Positions 19,015-30,349 of a DNA stretch of 64,000 nt are shown piece after piece. Each line of letters starts with the position of its first letter. Position 1 is the first letter of the stretch. The notes below the pieces were generated by a model that was not told the origin of the DNA, did no database searches, and worked only from the letters and a program-made list of their open reading frames with translations. A program made the position numbers and the translations under genes. Origin of the DNA: Phytopseudomonas seleniipraecipitans (GTDB lineage: Bacteria > Pseudomonadota > Gammaproteobacteria > Pseudomonadales > Pseudomonadaceae); NCBI RefSeq assembly GCF_900102335.1, contig NZ_FNBM01000011.1:1-64000 (forward strand), given 5' to 3'.

Positions 19015-19060
19015 AAAAAAAACCCCGAACTTCGTATGGGGAGGGAGAAGATCGGGGTTT
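19015..19060 (-). terminator. ErsA intrinsic terminator
   Basis: On the minus strand AAACCCCGA (19060-19052) pairs with TTCGGGGTT (19029-19021) and runs into eight Ts. The 22-nt loop carries the C/U-rich stretch proposed as the ErsA target-binding region. Confidence 0.9.
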
Positions 19061-19147
19061 AAGGGTCTGAACCGCTAGGGCGGGGCTCAGATGTCTGCCA
19101 ACACTTAACACAACAAAGGAGCATCGAAGGGCTTTATGGGCCATTCA
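19015..19147 (-). ncRNA. ersA: Small RNA ErsA (Spot 42-position sRNA)
   Basis: The engB-polA gap encodes a minus-strand transcript of about 133 nt, bounded by an AlgU-type promoter and a strong intrinsic terminator. In P. aeruginosa the sRNA ErsA lies exactly here, is about 132 nt long, depends on sigma-22 (AlgU) and represses algC with Hfq. The body contains a C/U-rich single-stranded candidate (TCTTCTCCCTCCCC, minus 19051-19038) in the loop of the terminator hairpin, suited to cover Shine-Dalgarno sequences. The 5' end is predicted from promoter spacing. I identify it by synteny, size and promoter, not by alignment. Confidence 0.85.
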
Positions 19148-19152
19148 CAAAC

Positions 19153-19180
19153 TCTGACCGGGTGGACAGAAGTAAAGTTC
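19153..19180 (-). promoter_or_regulatory. AlgU (sigma-22/sigma-E) promoter of ersA
   Basis: GAACTT (19180-19175), a 17-nt spacer and TCAGA (19157-19153) on the minus strand match the AlgU consensus GAACTT-N16/17-TCtgA with a perfect -35. Predicted start of transcription is about 19147. This links the RNA to envelope stress. Confidence 0.85.
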
Positions 19181-19258
19181 AGCGATGCTTAGAACCCTTT
19201 GTTTGGTCTTTATATCGGTTAAGACTCCCCTGCTCTAACTGATAACGCGTCGCATCCC

Positions 19259-22087
19259 TTAGTGAGCTTCGTCCCAGTTATTGCCTACGCCGACTTCGAC
19301 CAGCAGCGGCACATCCAGCTGGGTCGCCTCGCCCATCAGCACACGAATTCGCTCGCTAACCTGCTCGACCAGATCCTCACGCACTTCCAGCACCAATTCA
19401 TCGTGTACCTGCAGAATCACCCGAGCGTCCACGCCCGACTCGGTCAGCCAACTATCCACCGCGACCATGGCCTTCTTGATGATGTCCGCCGCCGTGCCCT
19501 GCATCGGTGCGTTGATCGCCGTGCGCTCGGCACCAGCGCGCTCCTGTGGACGGCTGGATTTGATCGCCGGCAGGTACAGTCGACGGCCGAATAGCGTTTC
19601 CACGAAACCCTGCTCCGCAGCCTGGCGACGCGTACGGTCCATGTAGTCGCGCACGCCGGGATAACGGGCGAAATAGGTTTCGATATAAGCCTTGGCGGTC
19701 TTGCCGTCGACGCCGATATCCTTGCCCAGTTTCTGCGCGCCCATGCCATAGATCAGACCGAAGTTGATCGCCTTGGCGCTGCGCCGCTGATCAGAACTAA
19801 CTTGGTCCAGCTCGACCTTGAACACCTCCGCCGCCGTGGCGGTGTGCACGTCGAGGTTATCGCGGAAGGCATTCATCAGCCCCTCGTCACGCGACAGATG
19901 CGCCATGATGCGCAACTCGATCTGCGAATAATCGGCCGCCACCAGCTTGTAACCCTTTGGCGCCACGAACGCCTGGCGGATACGCCGCCCCTCGGCGCTG
20001 CGGATCGGAATGTTCTGCAGGTTCGGGTCGCTGGACGACAACCGGCCGGTGGACGCCACCGCCTGCTGATAGCTGGTATGGATGCGCCCGGTGCGCGGGT
20101 TGATCTGCTCCGGCAGACGGTCCGTGTAGGTGCTCTTGAGCTTGCTCAGGCTGCGGTACTGCATCAGCACCTTGGGCAGCTCGTAGTCCTGCTCGGCCAG
20201 CTCCGCGAGTACCGCTTCGGCCGTCGATGCCTGCCCCTTTGCCGTCTTGCTGATAATCGGCAAGCCAAGCTTCTCGTAGAGGATGGTACCGAGCTGTTTC
20301 GGCGAGCCGAGGTTGAACTCTTCACCGGCTACTTCGAACGCCTGACGCTCCAGCGCGACCAGCTTCTCACCGAGCTCCTGGCTGTGTCGGCCGAGCAGGT
20401 TGGCGTCGACCAGCGCACCAGTGCGCTCGATACGCGCCAGCACGGGCACCAAGGGGATTTCGATCTCGCGCAGCACGCTGGCCAGGCTCGGTTCCCGCTC
20501 CAGGCGCGCCCACAGGTTCTGGTGCAGGCGCAGGGTCACGTCGGCATCTTCAGCGGCGTACGGGCCGGCCTGCTCCAGGGCGATCTGGTCGAAGGTCAGC
20601 TGCTTGGCGCCCTTGCCGGCGATGTCTTCGAAGCGGATGGTGCTGTGGCCCAGGTACTTGAGCGACAGGCTGTCCATGTCATGGCGCGTGGCGGTGGAGT
20701 CCAGCACGTAGGACTCGAGCATGGTGTCGAACGCCACGCCTTGCACGGTGATCGGCGTCGAGGCATTGGCGAGGATGTTGATGTCGTACTTGGCGTGCTG
20801 ACCGACCTTGCGCTTGCTCGGGTCTTCGAGAATCGGCTTGAGCGCACGCAATACGGCATCGCGATCCAGCTGCTGCGGCACGCCCATGTAGCTGTGCGCG
20901 ACAGGTACGTAGACCGCCTCGCCCGCCTTGACCGCGAACGACAGACCGACCAGTTGCGCTCGCTGTGCATCCAGGCCGGTGGTTTCGGTATCGAAGGCAA
21001 TCAGCTCGGCCTGCTCCAGCTGCTTGAGCAGGGCGTCGAATTCGCTCTGCTCGAGCACCGTGCGGTAGTCGCCGGTAATCACGGCTTGTTCCACATCGGC
21101 AGTCGCCAGGTCACCGGCCGTCGGCGTCGGGTGGATGGCCGTGCTGAACAGGTCGTCCGCGCTCGGCGTCAGGTCTGCCTTGGCAGTGGCCTTGGGCGCG
21201 GCGCTCTTGTTCTGACGCAGCAGTTCGTCCAGCCAGCTCTTGAACTCCAGTTCTTCGTAAAGCGGAATCAACGCCTCGATATCCGGCTCGCCGGGGTGCA
21301 GTTGGGTGCAGTCGAGATCCAGCGGCACGTCCAGTTTGATGGTCGCCAGCTGATACGACAGGTAGGCCATCTCGCGGTGTTCTTCGAGCTTGGCCGGCAG
21401 GCTCTTGGCACCGCGTATCGGCAGGCCGGGCACCTTGTCGAGGTTGGCGTAGAGCACGTCGAGGCCGCCGCCGACCCCGACCAGCAAACCGAGGGCGGTT
21501 TTCTCGCCCACGCCCGGCACACCTGGGATGTTGTCGACCTTGTCGCCCATCAGCGCCAGGTAATCAATGATCAGCTCGGGGCCGACGCCGAATTTTCCTC
21601 GCACACCTTCGATGTCGTAGACGCTACCAGTCATGGTGTTGACCAGCGTGACGTGCGGGCACACCAACTGCGCCATGTCCTTGTCGCCGGTGGAGATCAC
21701 CACGTCGCGGCCCTGCGCAGCGCTCTGCCGCGCCAGGGTGCCGATCACGTCATCGGCTTCCACGCCTTCGACGCACAGCAGCGGCAGGCCGAGCGCACGC
21801 ACACTGGCGTGCAACGGTTCGACCTGCACGCGCAGCTCGTCGGGCATGGACGGGCGGTTGGCTTTGTATTCGGCGAACAGTTCATCGCGGAACGTACCGC
21901 CCTTGGCGTCGAAGACCACCGCGAAGGGGCTGTCCGGATACTGCCGGCGCAGGCTGCGCAGCATGTTCAGCACGCCCTTCACCGCACCGGTCGGTAGACC
22001 TTTGGAGGTGGTCAGCGGCGGCAGCGCGTGGAAGGCGCGGTACAGGTAAGAGGAACCGTCGACCAGGACGAGAGGGGCTTGGCTCAT
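19259..22087 (-). CDS. polA: DNA polymerase I
   Basis: A 942-residue family A polymerase for Okazaki fragment processing and excision repair. The N-terminal third is the 5'-3' exonuclease ([20 protein letters not shown], then [13 protein letters not shown]). The middle has the 3'-5' proofreading motif [11 protein letters not shown]. The C-terminal part has polymerase motifs A ([14 protein letters not shown]), B ([14 protein letters not shown]) and C (VHDELVLEV). I start at ATG 22087, where the exonuclease domain begins, not at codons up to 756 nt upstream that run through the next gene's antisense strand. Confidence 0.97.
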   Translation of the reverse strand: MSQAPLVLVDGSSYLYRAFHALPPLTTSKGLPTGAVKGVLNMLRSLRRQYPDSPFAVVFDAKGGTFRDELFAEYKANRPSMPDELRVQVEPLHASVRALGLPLLCVEGVEADDVIGTLARQSAAQGRDVVISTGDKDMAQLVCPHVTLVNTMTGSVYDIEGVRGKFGVGPELIIDYLALMGDKVDNIPGVPGVGEKTALGLLVGVGGGLDVLYANLDKVPGLPIRGAKSLPAKLEEHREMAYLSYQLATIKLDVPLDLDCTQLHPGEPDIEALIPLYEELEFKSWLDELLRQNKSAAPKATAKADLTPSADDLFSTAIHPTPTAGDLATADVEQAVITGDYRTVLEQSEFDALLKQLEQAELIAFDTETTGLDAQRAQLVGLSFAVKAGEAVYVPVAHSYMGVPQQLDRDAVLRALKPILEDPSKRKVGQHAKYDINILANASTPITVQGVAFDTMLESYVLDSTATRHDMDSLSLKYLGHSTIRFEDIAGKGAKQLTFDQIALEQAGPYAAEDADVTLRLHQNLWARLEREPSLASVLREIEIPLVPVLARIERTGALVDANLLGRHSQELGEKLVALERQAFEVAGEEFNLGSPKQLGTILYEKLGLPIISKTAKGQASTAEAVLAELAEQDYELPKVLMQYRSLSKLKSTYTDRLPEQINPRTGRIHTSYQQAVASTGRLSSSDPNLQNIPIRSAEGRRIRQAFVAPKGYKLVAADYSQIELRIMAHLSRDEGLMNAFRDNLDVHTATAAEVFKVELDQVSSDQRRSAKAINFGLIYGMGAQKLGKDIGVDGKTAKAYIETYFARYPGVRDYMDRTRRQAAEQGFVETLFGRRLYLPAIKSSRPQERAGAERTAINAPMQGTAADIIKKAMVAVDSWLTESGVDARVILQVHDELVLEVREDLVEQVSERIRVLMGEATQLDVPLLVEVGVGNNWDEAH

Positions 22088-22162
22088 GAGGGTGATCAAC
22101 CTTTTCGGCGGGCGTGGCGCTAGAATACGCAGTACCGTTGATATCAAAGGGACAAGGTTACC

Positions 22163-22447
22163 ATGGGACCATTCAATCGCCTGATCCTGCTTGCCGTGCT
22201 GGCCGCCGTGCCAATCGCCGCGCAGGCCAGTGATGCACCCTCTGCGGAACCTGATGTCACCATCCGCCAGGACGGCGACCGTACCGTCGAGGAGTACCGC
22301 GTCAACGGCTTCCTCTACGCCATCAAGGTCACCCCCAAAGGTGGCAAACCCTATTTCCTGGTTCGGGCAGACGGCAGCGACGGCAGTTTCGTACGCTCCG
22401 ATTCGCCGGACATGCTCATCCCCGCCTGGGAAATCTTCAGCTGGTAA
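22163..22447 (+). CDS. DUF2782 domain protein, exported
   Basis: A 94-residue protein with a signal peptide (cleavage near AAQA-SDAPS, residue 23) and a small basic-acidic domain with the DUF2782 pattern [35 protein letters not shown]. Function unknown; likely periplasmic. It lies 12 nt before thrB and is co-transcribed with it, an order kept in P. aeruginosa (PA5494-PA5495, recalled). It is divergent from polA. Confidence 0.85.
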   Translation: MGPFNRLILLAVLAAVPIAAQASDAPSAEPDVTIRQDGDRTVEEYRVNGFLYAIKVTPKGGKPYFLVRADGSDGSFVRSDSPDMLIPAWEIFSW

Positions 22448-22459
22448 GGCAGTCAATTC

Positions 22460-23410
22460 ATGTCGGTGTTCACCCCGCTGCAACGTCCGCAACTGGACAC
22501 GTTTCTCGCGCCCTACGGGCTCGGTCGCCTGCTCGACTTCCAAGGCATCGAGGCCGGTAGCGAAAACAGCAACTTTTTCGTCAGCCTGGAGCAGGGCGAG
22601 TTCGTGCTCACCCTGATCGAGCGCGGGCCCAGCGCCGACCTGCCGTTCTTCATCGAGCTGCTGGACGTGCTCCATGAAGCCGGTCTGCCGGTGCCCTACG
22701 CGTTGCGGACCGGCGATGGCGAAGCGTTGCGCAGCCTGGCCGACAAGCCTGCGCTGTTGCAGCCGCGCCTGAGCGGCAAGCACATCAGCGTGGGCAATGC
22801 CCACCACTGCGAGGAGATCGGCGGGCTGCTGGCGCGTATTCACCTGGCCACCCGTGAACGCCCGCTCGAACGCAAAAGTGACCGTGGGCTGGAGTGGATG
22901 CTGCAGGAAGGTTCGGCGCTGGCGCAGCGACTACCCGCCGAGCAGGCCAGCCTGCTGAATGACGCGCTGGCAGAGATTGCCGCTGTGAAGGAGCGCGTGC
23001 GCGCGCTACCAAGCGCCAACCTGCACGGTGACCTGTTTCGCGACAACTGCTTGTTCGAAGGCACGCACCTGAGCGGCGTGATCGATTTCTACAACGCCTG
23101 TTCCGGGCCGATGCTCTACGACCTGGCCATCGCGGTGAACGATTGGTGCTCGGACCAGGACGGCCGGCTCAATGCCGGAAGAACCCGCGCACTGCTGGCT
23201 GGTTATGCGGCGCTGCGCCCTTTCACGGCCGCCGAAGCCGAACTGTGGCCGGCCTTGCTGCGCATCGGTTGCGTACGCTTCTGGCTGTCGCGGCTGATAG
23301 CAGCTGAAGCCTTCGCCGGACAGGACGTGCTGATCCACGATCCGGCCGAGTTCCAGCACCGTCTGGCAGAGCGTCAACACGTCGCCCTGGCGCTGCCGTT
23401 CGCCTTGTAG
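22460..23410 (+). CDS. thrB: Homoserine kinase, aminoglycoside-phosphotransferase-fold type
   Basis: A 316-residue kinase phosphorylating L-homoserine on the way to threonine. It is the Pseudomonas/Rhizobium type with a choline-kinase/APH fold, not the GHMP enzyme of E. coli. It shows the early lysine-less nucleotide segment [22 protein letters not shown], the Brenner-type catalytic loop [13 protein letters not shown] and the metal-binding [11 protein letters not shown]. Length equals the P. aeruginosa enzyme. Confidence 0.93.
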   Translation: MSVFTPLQRPQLDTFLAPYGLGRLLDFQGIEAGSENSNFFVSLEQGEFVLTLIERGPSADLPFFIELLDVLHEAGLPVPYALRTGDGEALRSLADKPALLQPRLSGKHISVGNAHHCEEIGGLLARIHLATRERPLERKSDRGLEWMLQEGSALAQRLPAEQASLLNDALAEIAAVKERVRALPSANLHGDLFRDNCLFEGTHLSGVIDFYNACSGPMLYDLAIAVNDWCSDQDGRLNAGRTRALLAGYAALRPFTAAEAELWPALLRIGCVRFWLSRLIAAEAFAGQDVLIHDPAEFQHRLAERQHVALALPFAL

Positions 23411-23420
23411 GCAACCCGAC

Positions 23421-23458
23421 GGCACGTTCACCTGCCAGCTCCGCATGGTGAACGTGCC
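23421..23458. repeat. 12-bp perfect hairpin between thrB and znuA
   Basis: GGCACGTTCACC (23421-23432) and GGTGAACGTGCC (23447-23458) are perfect inverted repeats around a 14-nt loop, in the 70-nt gap between convergent genes. There is no T-run, so it may end transcription inefficiently or protect 3' ends. Confidence 0.7.
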
Positions 23459-23480
23459 GCTCTCCTGAGCGGCGTGCGCG

Positions 23481-24437
<957 letters not shown>

Positions 24438-24466
24438 GGGCAACTATTCATCGCAGAACAAAAGGG

Positions 24467-24479
24467 GTAATACAATAAC
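24467..24479. promoter_or_regulatory. Zur-like box, znuA side
   Basis: GTAATACAATAAC lies 30 nt upstream of znuA. It differs by only one central base from the box on the zur side, and it resembles the Zur palindrome GTTATA-n-TATAAC. Confidence 0.75.
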
Positions 24480-24576
24480 ATCCTCTCCTGCCGAATGCGC
24501 ACACGTGCGCTGAACAGCCGCTGTCTGACCGCGATGAACGGCATTCCGTGCGTGCATGGCATCAGCTGGCCGATGC

Positions 24577-24589
24577 GTAATAGAATAAC
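24577..24589. promoter_or_regulatory. Zur-like box, zur-znuCB side
   Basis: GTAATAGAATAAC lies 25 nt before zur, in the promoter-proximal position. A matching box in front of each divergent unit implies zinc-dependent repression of both. Confidence 0.75.
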
Positions 24590-24613
24590 GTCCTACGCTT
24601 CGAGGCCATCGCC

Positions 24614-25114
24614 ATGTACAAACCTGTCAGCGTCGTGCCCCCTCTGGCATCACGCCCCCATGATCACTCCCACTGCGTCAGCCATGCTCTGGCCGAAGCG
24701 GAAACCATCTGCGCGCGTCAGGGCCTGCGCTTGACGGCTCTGCGTAAACGCGTGCTGGAGCTGGTCTGGCAAAGCCACAAGCCGCTGGGCGCCTATGACA
24801 TTCTTGGCGTGTTGAGCGAGCAGGACGGGCGCCGCGCCGCACCGCCGACGGTCTATCGCGCGCTGGACTTCCTGCTGGAAAATGGCCTGGTACACCGCAT
24901 CGCCTCGCTCAATGCCTTCGTCGGCTGCAGCCACCCCGCCCACGCTCACCACAGCCAATTCCTGATCTGCCGCAACTGCAACGCGGCGGTGGAGCTGGAG
25001 CAGACGGCGATCAGTGATGCCATCGTGCGTGGCGCCAAAGATGTCGGCTTCACTGTGGAAAGCCAGACCGTGGAAATCGTCGGCCTGTGCGCAGGCTGCC
25101 AGGGGAGCAAATGA
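24614..25114 (+). CDS. zur: Zinc uptake regulator Zur (Fur family)
   Basis: A 166-residue Fur-family repressor. The winged helix covers [27 protein letters not shown] and [19 protein letters not shown]. The metal sites include [17 protein letters not shown] and the C-terminal CAGC, the two CxxC pairs that hold structural zinc. An unusual histidine-bearing N-terminus (RPHDHSHC) precedes the fold. Clustering with znuC, znuB and znuA fixes it as Zur rather than Fur. Its stop overlaps the znuC start (ATGA). Confidence 0.94.
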   Translation: MYKPVSVVPPLASRPHDHSHCVSHALAEAETICARQGLRLTALRKRVLELVWQSHKPLGAYDILGVLSEQDGRRAAPPTVYRALDFLLENGLVHRIASLNAFVGCSHPAHAHHSQFLICRNCNAAVELEQTAISDAIVRGAKDVGFTVESQTVEIVGLCAGCQGSK

Positions 25115-25914
25115 GCGATCCGCTGATACGCCTCGAGGGCGTCAGTGTCGGCTTCGCCGGCCAGACCGTGCTTGACAAGGTCGAATTGACCATCAAATCC
25201 GGTGAGATCGTCACCCTGATCGGCCCCAATGGCGCCGGCAAAACCACCTTGGTGCGCGCCGTACTCGGCCTGCTCAAGCAGGACAGTGGCAGCGTGTGGC
25301 GCAAGCCAAAACTGCGCATCGGCTACATGCCGCAAAAGCTGCATGTTGACCCGACCTTGCCGCTCAGCGTGCTGCGCTTTCTGCGCCTGGTTCCCGGCGT
25401 GGACCGCGCGCGCGCCCAGGCCGCATTGGCCGAGGTAGGCGCCAGCCAGGTACTCGACAGCCCGCTGCAGGGCATTTCCGGTGGCGAACTGCAGCGCGTG
25501 CTGCTGGCCCGTGCGCTGCTGCGCGAACCGCAGTTGCTGGTACTCGACGAGCCAGTGCAGGGCGTCGACGTGGCCGGCCAGGCCGAGCTCTACCGGTTGA
25601 TCACCCGCCTGCGCGACCGCCACGGCTGCGGCGTGCTGATGGTCTCCCATGACCTGCATCTGGTGATGAGCACTACCGATCAGGTGGTCTGCCTGAACCG
25701 CCACGTATGCTGCTCGGGCCATCCGGAGCAGGTCAGCTCTGATCCGGCGTTTGTCGAGTTGTTTGGTCGCGACGCCCAGAGCCTGGCGGTCTATCACCAC
25801 CATCACGACCACGAACACGACCTGCACGGCAGCGTGGTCGATGACCAGCCGGGCCTGACCATCAATGGACCGCTGCGTCCGCACGTACACGGAGATGGCT
25901 GCAAGCATGGCTGA
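25111..25914 (+). CDS. znuC: Zinc ABC transporter ATP-binding protein
   Basis: A 267-residue ATPase of the zinc importer. Walker A is GPNGAGKTT, the signature is [15 protein letters not shown], and Walker B is [12 protein letters not shown]. The C-terminal tail is rich in histidine ([13 protein letters not shown] and later [10 protein letters not shown]) and could bind zinc on the cytoplasmic face. ATG 25111 overlaps the zur stop. The gene overlaps znuB by 8 nt. Confidence 0.95.
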   Translation: MSDPLIRLEGVSVGFAGQTVLDKVELTIKSGEIVTLIGPNGAGKTTLVRAVLGLLKQDSGSVWRKPKLRIGYMPQKLHVDPTLPLSVLRFLRLVPGVDRARAQAALAEVGASQVLDSPLQGISGGELQRVLLARALLREPQLLVLDEPVQGVDVAGQAELYRLITRLRDRHGCGVLMVSHDLHLVMSTTDQVVCLNRHVCCSGHPEQVSSDPAFVELFGRDAQSLAVYHHHHDHEHDLHGSVVDDQPGLTINGPLRPHVHGDGCKHG

Positions 25915-26695
25915 TTTTCTACTCAACGCCCTGCTCGCCGGCCTCGCCCTGGCGGTGGTCGCCGGTCCGCTGGGCTCCTTCGTGGTCTGGCGGCGCATGG
26001 CCTATTTTGGCGACACCCTGTCCCACGCGGCGCTGCTTGGCGTCGCCCTGGGACTGATGCTGGATGTCAGCCCGACCTTTGCGGTAACCGTGGGCTGCGT
26101 ACTGCTGGCGGTGCTGTTGGTGACCTTGCAGACCCGGCAGCCGCTAGCCAGTGACACGCTGCTCGGCATCCTCGCGCACAGCACCCTGTCGCTGGGCCTT
26201 GTAGTGCTGAGTTTCATGCGCGACGTGCGCATCGACCTGATGGGCTATCTGTTCGGCGATCTGCTCGCGGTCAGCACCACCGACCTGGCCTGGATCCTCG
26301 CTGGCAGTGCCGTGGTGCTGGTCGTGCTGATGCTGATGTGGCGCCCGTTACTGGCGATCACCGTGCACGAAGAACTGGCCAGGGTCGAAGGCCTGCCCGT
26401 GGCGGCGATCCGTCTGGGGTTGATGATGCTGATCGCCATCGTGATTGCCGTGGCGATGAAAATCGTCGGCGTGCTGCTGATAACCTCGCTGCTGATCATC
26501 CCCGCCGCCGCCGCGCAACGGCACGCGCGCACCCCGGAACAGATGGCCTTCGGCGCCAGCTTGCTGGGTATTGTCGCGGTGTGCTGCGGCCTTAGCCTGT
26601 CCTGGCTGCATGACACGCCGGCGGGGCCGTCCATTGTGGTAGCGGCCGCCAGTCTGTTCCTGTTGAGTTTCGCCCTGCCGCGCCGCAAGGCCTGA
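25907..26695 (+). CDS. znuB: Zinc ABC transporter permease
   Basis: A 262-residue membrane protein with about eight helices, the pore of ZnuABC (ABC-3 family). The opening [26 protein letters not shown] is the conserved N-terminal motif. [16 protein letters not shown] fits the cytoplasmic coupling loop that contacts ZnuC. It is the last gene of zur-znuC-znuB. Confidence 0.95.
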   Translation: MADFLLNALLAGLALAVVAGPLGSFVVWRRMAYFGDTLSHAALLGVALGLMLDVSPTFAVTVGCVLLAVLLVTLQTRQPLASDTLLGILAHSTLSLGLVVLSFMRDVRIDLMGYLFGDLLAVSTTDLAWILAGSAVVLVVLMLMWRPLLAITVHEELARVEGLPVAAIRLGLMMLIAIVIAVAMKIVGVLLITSLLIIPAAAAQRHARTPEQMAFGASLLGIVAVCCGLSLSWLHDTPAGPSIVVAAASLFLLSFALPRRKA

Positions 26696-26768
26696 TCACC
26701 GGCATTTGGTTGCCCGCACGGCGCCGTGTAGAATTGCCTGTTTTTTGCACAAACCGAGACTTGCAGCC

Positions 26769-27602
26769 ATGACATCGTTTCCTATTCGCCGTGCCGCCCT
26801 GGCCGCACTGGCTTTGCTGATGGTCGGCTGCCAGAGCCAGCAGACAACCGAGCCGGTACACGCTCCTGCGCCAGCTACCGAGGCGGCCGTGCCCAGCGCC
26901 CAGGAGCAGTTCGAGACCAGCCTTGCCGAAGGTCGTCTGGCTGAGGCCGAGGCGCAGTTCGAGGCCTTGCAGCAAGACGGCGAGCCCACTGTGCTGCTAC
27001 AAGCGCAACGGCGCCTGTCCGAAGCCTACTTGCAGGAAGGTCAGAAAGCCCTGGAAAGCGGCGACCTCGACAAGGCCGCCAAGTCGCTGGGTCACGCGCG
27101 CAACCTGATGCCCAAGGCGCCCGCGCTGACCACCGGTCTTGATGGCGCCATCGGCAAGGCCCGCGAGGCCGAGCTGAGCGCCGTGGAACAGGCTCGCCAG
27201 GCCGGCGAACAGGCCCAGGCCGCCCGTCAGGAGCAACTGCGCCTGCTGCGCCAGGCTGCCGAAGCACAGGCCGCCGCCACCCGCACCGTCGATGCCACAC
27301 CGCCTGAAGCCTCGGCGCAGCTGATCGACCCGGCTGCGAAACGCAGCGAGGTCAGCCTGCCCATGCTCGACAGCCGCGACGAAGCCGCCCTGTTCGAACG
27401 CCTCGATGCCGTGGCGGCAGATGTGGTCACCTTCGACCGCAGCGTGCACATCCAGGTGCGCAGCGCCGAAGACCTGCGCCGCGTGACCAATCTGCTGGAA
27501 GCGCGGGTGATGAAGCGCGACCCGACCTTCAAGCTGACGCTCAGCCACGCCGTCAAACCCGTACAGGTTCCGCGGCTGATCCTGCGCGCACGCGGGCACT
27601 GA
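26769..27602 (+). CDS. Lipoprotein with helical repeat region (PA5502-like)
   Basis: A 277-residue predicted lipoprotein. A short signal peptide ends in the lipobox LLMVG-C21. Residues 45-145 look like tetratricopeptide-type helices (EQFETSLAEGRLAEAEAQFEAL, then QEGQKALESGDLDKAAKSLGH). A glutamine/alanine-rich coiled-coil follows (EQAQAARQEQLRLLRQAAEAQ) and then a folded C-terminal domain. It corresponds by position to PA5502, of unknown role (recalled). No catalytic motif is seen. ATG 26769 gives the signal peptide directly. Confidence 0.75.
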   Translation: MTSFPIRRAALAALALLMVGCQSQQTTEPVHAPAPATEAAVPSAQEQFETSLAEGRLAEAEAQFEALQQDGEPTVLLQAQRRLSEAYLQEGQKALESGDLDKAAKSLGHARNLMPKAPALTTGLDGAIGKAREAELSAVEQARQAGEQAQAARQEQLRLLRQAAEAQAAATRTVDATPPEASAQLIDPAAKRSEVSLPMLDSRDEAALFERLDAVAADVVTFDRSVHIQVRSAEDLRRVTNLLEARVMKRDPTFKLTLSHAVKPVQVPRLILRARGH

Positions 27603-27755
27603 GCAAATGGGCGCGGCACACGCTGAAACGCGGCGCGACCATCCTTTTAGATATAAACATAGGCCCACAAAGATTTTTGAGGTCTAAACAGCGCCGGGTA
27701 GACTAGCGCCTTATATGCCTACCCGGCACAACGACGAACCCAAAAGGTTTAACGC

Positions 27756-28760
27756 GTGATCGACTTTCATCAGGTTCACAAGGCGTATCGCGTCAGTGGC
27801 CGCGACATCCCCGCCCTGCAACCCTGCGACCTGCACATCGAGCGTGGCGAAGTGTTCGGCATCATCGGCCACTCCGGTGCCGGCAAAAGCACCCTGCTGC
27901 GCCTGATCAACCGCCTGGAGGAGCCGTCCGGCGGCCGCATCGATATCGATGGCGTGGACGTGACTGCCCTCGGCGCCGACGGCCTGCGGCAATTCCGCCA
28001 ACAGGTCGGCATGATCTTCCAGCACTTCAACCTGCTGTCCTCCAAGACCGTAGCCGCCAACGTCGGCATGCCACTGAAGCTGGCAGGCGTTCCGGCCAAG
28101 GAGATCGAGCTGCGCGTTGCTGCCCTGCTCGAGCGGGTCGGCCTCAAGGATCACGCCAGCAAATACCCCGCCCAGCTCTCCGGCGGCCAGAAGCAGCGCG
28201 TCGGTATCGCCCGCGCCCTGGCGACCCGGCCGAAGATCCTGCTCTGCGACGAAGCTACCAGTGCGCTTGACCCGCAAACTACCGCGTCTGTGCTGCAACT
28301 GCTGGCCGAGATCAACCGCGAGCTGGGCCTGACCATCGTGCTGATCACCCACGAAATGGACGTGATCCGCCGGGTCTGCGACCGTGTTGCGGTCATGGAT
28401 GCCGGCGTTATCGTCGAGCAGGGCTCGGTCGCCGATGTGTTCTTGCATCCGCAGCACGCCACCACCAAGCGCTTCGTCCAAGAGGATGAGCAGGTCGACG
28501 AGAACGACCAGCGCGATGATTTCGCTCACGTGCAGGGCCGCATCCTGCGCCTGACGTTTCAGGGTGAGTCGACCTATTCGCCGATGCTCGGCCAGGTCGC
28601 CCGCGACACCGGGATCGACTACAGCATCCTTGCCGGGCGTATCGACCGTATCAAGGACACGCCCTACGGCCAGCTGACCCTGGCGCTTAGCGGCGGCGAT
28701 ATCGACGCCGCCCTGGCCCGCTTCGAAGCGGCCGACGTGCACCTGGAGGTTTTGCGCTGA
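27756..28760 (+). CDS. metN: Methionine ABC transporter ATP-binding protein
   Basis: A 334-residue ATPase of the D/L-methionine importer. Walker A is GHSGAGKST, the signature is [15 protein letters not shown], Walker B is [12 protein letters not shown]. The last 90 residues form the regulatory NIL/ACT-like domain that senses intracellular methionine. Translation starts at GTG 27756, confirmed by the family N-terminus [11 protein letters not shown]. It overlaps metI by one base. Confidence 0.94.
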   Translation: MIDFHQVHKAYRVSGRDIPALQPCDLHIERGEVFGIIGHSGAGKSTLLRLINRLEEPSGGRIDIDGVDVTALGADGLRQFRQQVGMIFQHFNLLSSKTVAANVGMPLKLAGVPAKEIELRVAALLERVGLKDHASKYPAQLSGGQKQRVGIARALATRPKILLCDEATSALDPQTTASVLQLLAEINRELGLTIVLITHEMDVIRRVCDRVAVMDAGVIVEQGSVADVFLHPQHATTKRFVQEDEQVDENDQRDDFAHVQGRILRLTFQGESTYSPMLGQVARDTGIDYSILAGRIDRIKDTPYGQLTLALSGGDIDAALARFEAADVHLEVLR

Positions 28761-29425
28761 TGGAAACCCTATTGCCCAACGTCGACTGGCTGGAAATCTG
28801 GCAGGCCAGCCTCGACACCCTGAACATGCTCGGCGGCTCGATGCTGTTCACCGTGCTGTTTGGCCTGCCCCTCGGCGTGTTGCTGTTTCTGACCGGCCCG
28901 CGGCAGATGTTCGAACAGAAGGGCCTCTATGCGGTGGTCTCGCTGTTGGTGAACGTGCTGCGTTCGGTGCCGTTCGTGATCCTGCTGATCCTACTGATCC
29001 CGGTCACGGTGCTGATCACCGGCACCTCGCTGGGCGTTGCCGGCGCCATTCCGCCGCTGGTGGTTGGCGCGACGCCGTTCTTCGCACGCCTGGTGGAAAC
29101 CGCGCTGCGCGAGGTCGACCGCGGCATCATCGAGGCGACCCAGGCGATGGGCGCCAGCACCCGGCAGATCATCTTCAACGCGCTGTTGCCGGAAGCGCTG
29201 CCGGGCATTCTGGCGGCTGTCACCGTTACCGCCATCACCCTGGTGTCGTACACCGCGATGAGCGGCCTGATCGGCGGCGGCGGCCTGGGCGACCTGGCGG
29301 TGCGCTATGGCTACCAGCGCTACCAGCCGGACGTGATGTTCGTGACCGTGGCGCTGCTGGTGGTGCTCGTACAAATTCTGCAAACCATCGGCGACCGGCT
29401 GGTGGTGCACTTTTCTCGTAAATAA
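28760..29425 (+). CDS. metI: Methionine ABC transporter permease
   Basis: A 221-residue membrane protein with five predicted helices, MetI type. LRSVPFVILLILLIPVT and the coupling segment REVDRGIIEATQAMGASTRQII match the family. Its ATG shares the A of the metN TGA, so translation is coupled. Confidence 0.94.
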   Translation: METLLPNVDWLEIWQASLDTLNMLGGSMLFTVLFGLPLGVLLFLTGPRQMFEQKGLYAVVSLLVNVLRSVPFVILLILLIPVTVLITGTSLGVAGAIPPLVVGATPFFARLVETALREVDRGIIEATQAMGASTRQIIFNALLPEALPGILAAVTVTAITLVSYTAMSGLIGGGGLGDLAVRYGYQRYQPDVMFVTVALLVVLVQILQTIGDRLVVHFSRK

Positions 29426-29486
29426 AACAGCTGGAAGGGTCGGCGGCAGTCTGCCGCCACGCCGCCTCATTTCAAGGAGTCACACC

Positions 29487-30263
29487 ATGAAAAAACTGCT
29501 CACTGCCCTGGCTGTCGTCGCAGCCTTCTCCAGCGCTGCCCAGGCCGAAACCCTGCGCGTCGCCGCGTCCGCCGTGCCACACGCGGAGATCCTCAATTTC
29601 GTCAAACCGGCCCTGGCCAAAGAAGGCGTGGAGCTGGACGTGAAAGTCTTCACCGACTACGTACAGCCGAACGTACAGGTCGCCGAAAAACGCCTGGACG
29701 CCAACTTCTTCCAGCACCAACCGTACCTGGACGAGTTCAACAAGAGCCGTGGCACCACCCTGGTCAGCGTTGCCGGCGTGCACGTCGAGCCGTTCGGCGC
29801 CTACTCAAGCAAGATCAAGGACCTGAAAGACCTGCCGCAAAGCGCCAACGTGGTGATCCCCAACGACGCCACCAACGGTGGCCGTGCCCTGCTGCTGCTG
29901 CAGAAGGCCGGAGTGATCAAACTCAAAGACGCCAACAACATCCTCTCCACGCCGAAAGACATCGCCGAGAACCCGAAGGCCATCAAGGTACGTGAACTGG
30001 AAGCCGCGACCCTGCCGCGCGTGCTGACCCAGGTCGATCTGGCGCTGATCAACACCAACTACGCGCTGGAAGCCAAGCTGAACCCGACCCAGGACGCCCT
30101 GGCTATCGAAGGCAGCGACTCGCCGTACGTCAACATCCTGGTAACCCGTGAAGACAACAAGGACAACGCCGCCGTACAGAAGCTGGTCAAGGCCCTGCAC
30201 AGCGACGAGGTGAAAGCCTTCATCCTGGAAAAATACAAGGGCGCGGTCGTCCCGGCGTTCTGA
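29487..30263 (+). CDS. metQ: Methionine ABC transporter substrate-binding protein
   Basis: A 258-residue NlpA-family receptor. The signal peptide MKKLLTALAVVAAFSSAAQA precedes ETLRVAASAVPHAEILNFVK. NFFQHQPYLDEFN and VVIPNDATNGGRALLLLQ are hallmark segments. There is no lipobox cysteine, so it is a soluble periplasmic form. It is third in metNIQ. Confidence 0.94.
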   Translation: MKKLLTALAVVAAFSSAAQAETLRVAASAVPHAEILNFVKPALAKEGVELDVKVFTDYVQPNVQVAEKRLDANFFQHQPYLDEFNKSRGTTLVSVAGVHVEPFGAYSSKIKDLKDLPQSANVVIPNDATNGGRALLLLQKAGVIKLKDANNILSTPKDIAENPKAIKVRELEAATLPRVLTQVDLALINTNYALEAKLNPTQDALAIEGSDSPYVNILVTREDNKDNAAVQKLVKALHSDEVKAFILEKYKGAVVPAF

Positions 30264-30290
30264 TCACCACTACCTGCCCCAGCTGCATCC

Positions 30291-30324
30291 AATGCCGCGT
30301 CGCTGTAAAGCAACGCGGCATTTT
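30291..30324 (+). terminator. Terminator after metQ
   Basis: AATGCCGCGT pairs with ACGCGGCATT around a 12-nt loop and ends in T4, about 28 nt after the metQ stop. Confidence 0.85.
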
Positions 30325-30349
30325 CATGTCTGCGCGGCACACTGCGCGC

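Noticed and set aside
19802-21997. Long plus-strand open frame of 731 codons
   Set aside because: It lies wholly antisense to polA. High GC leaves such mirror frames open, and its protein shows no family resemblance.
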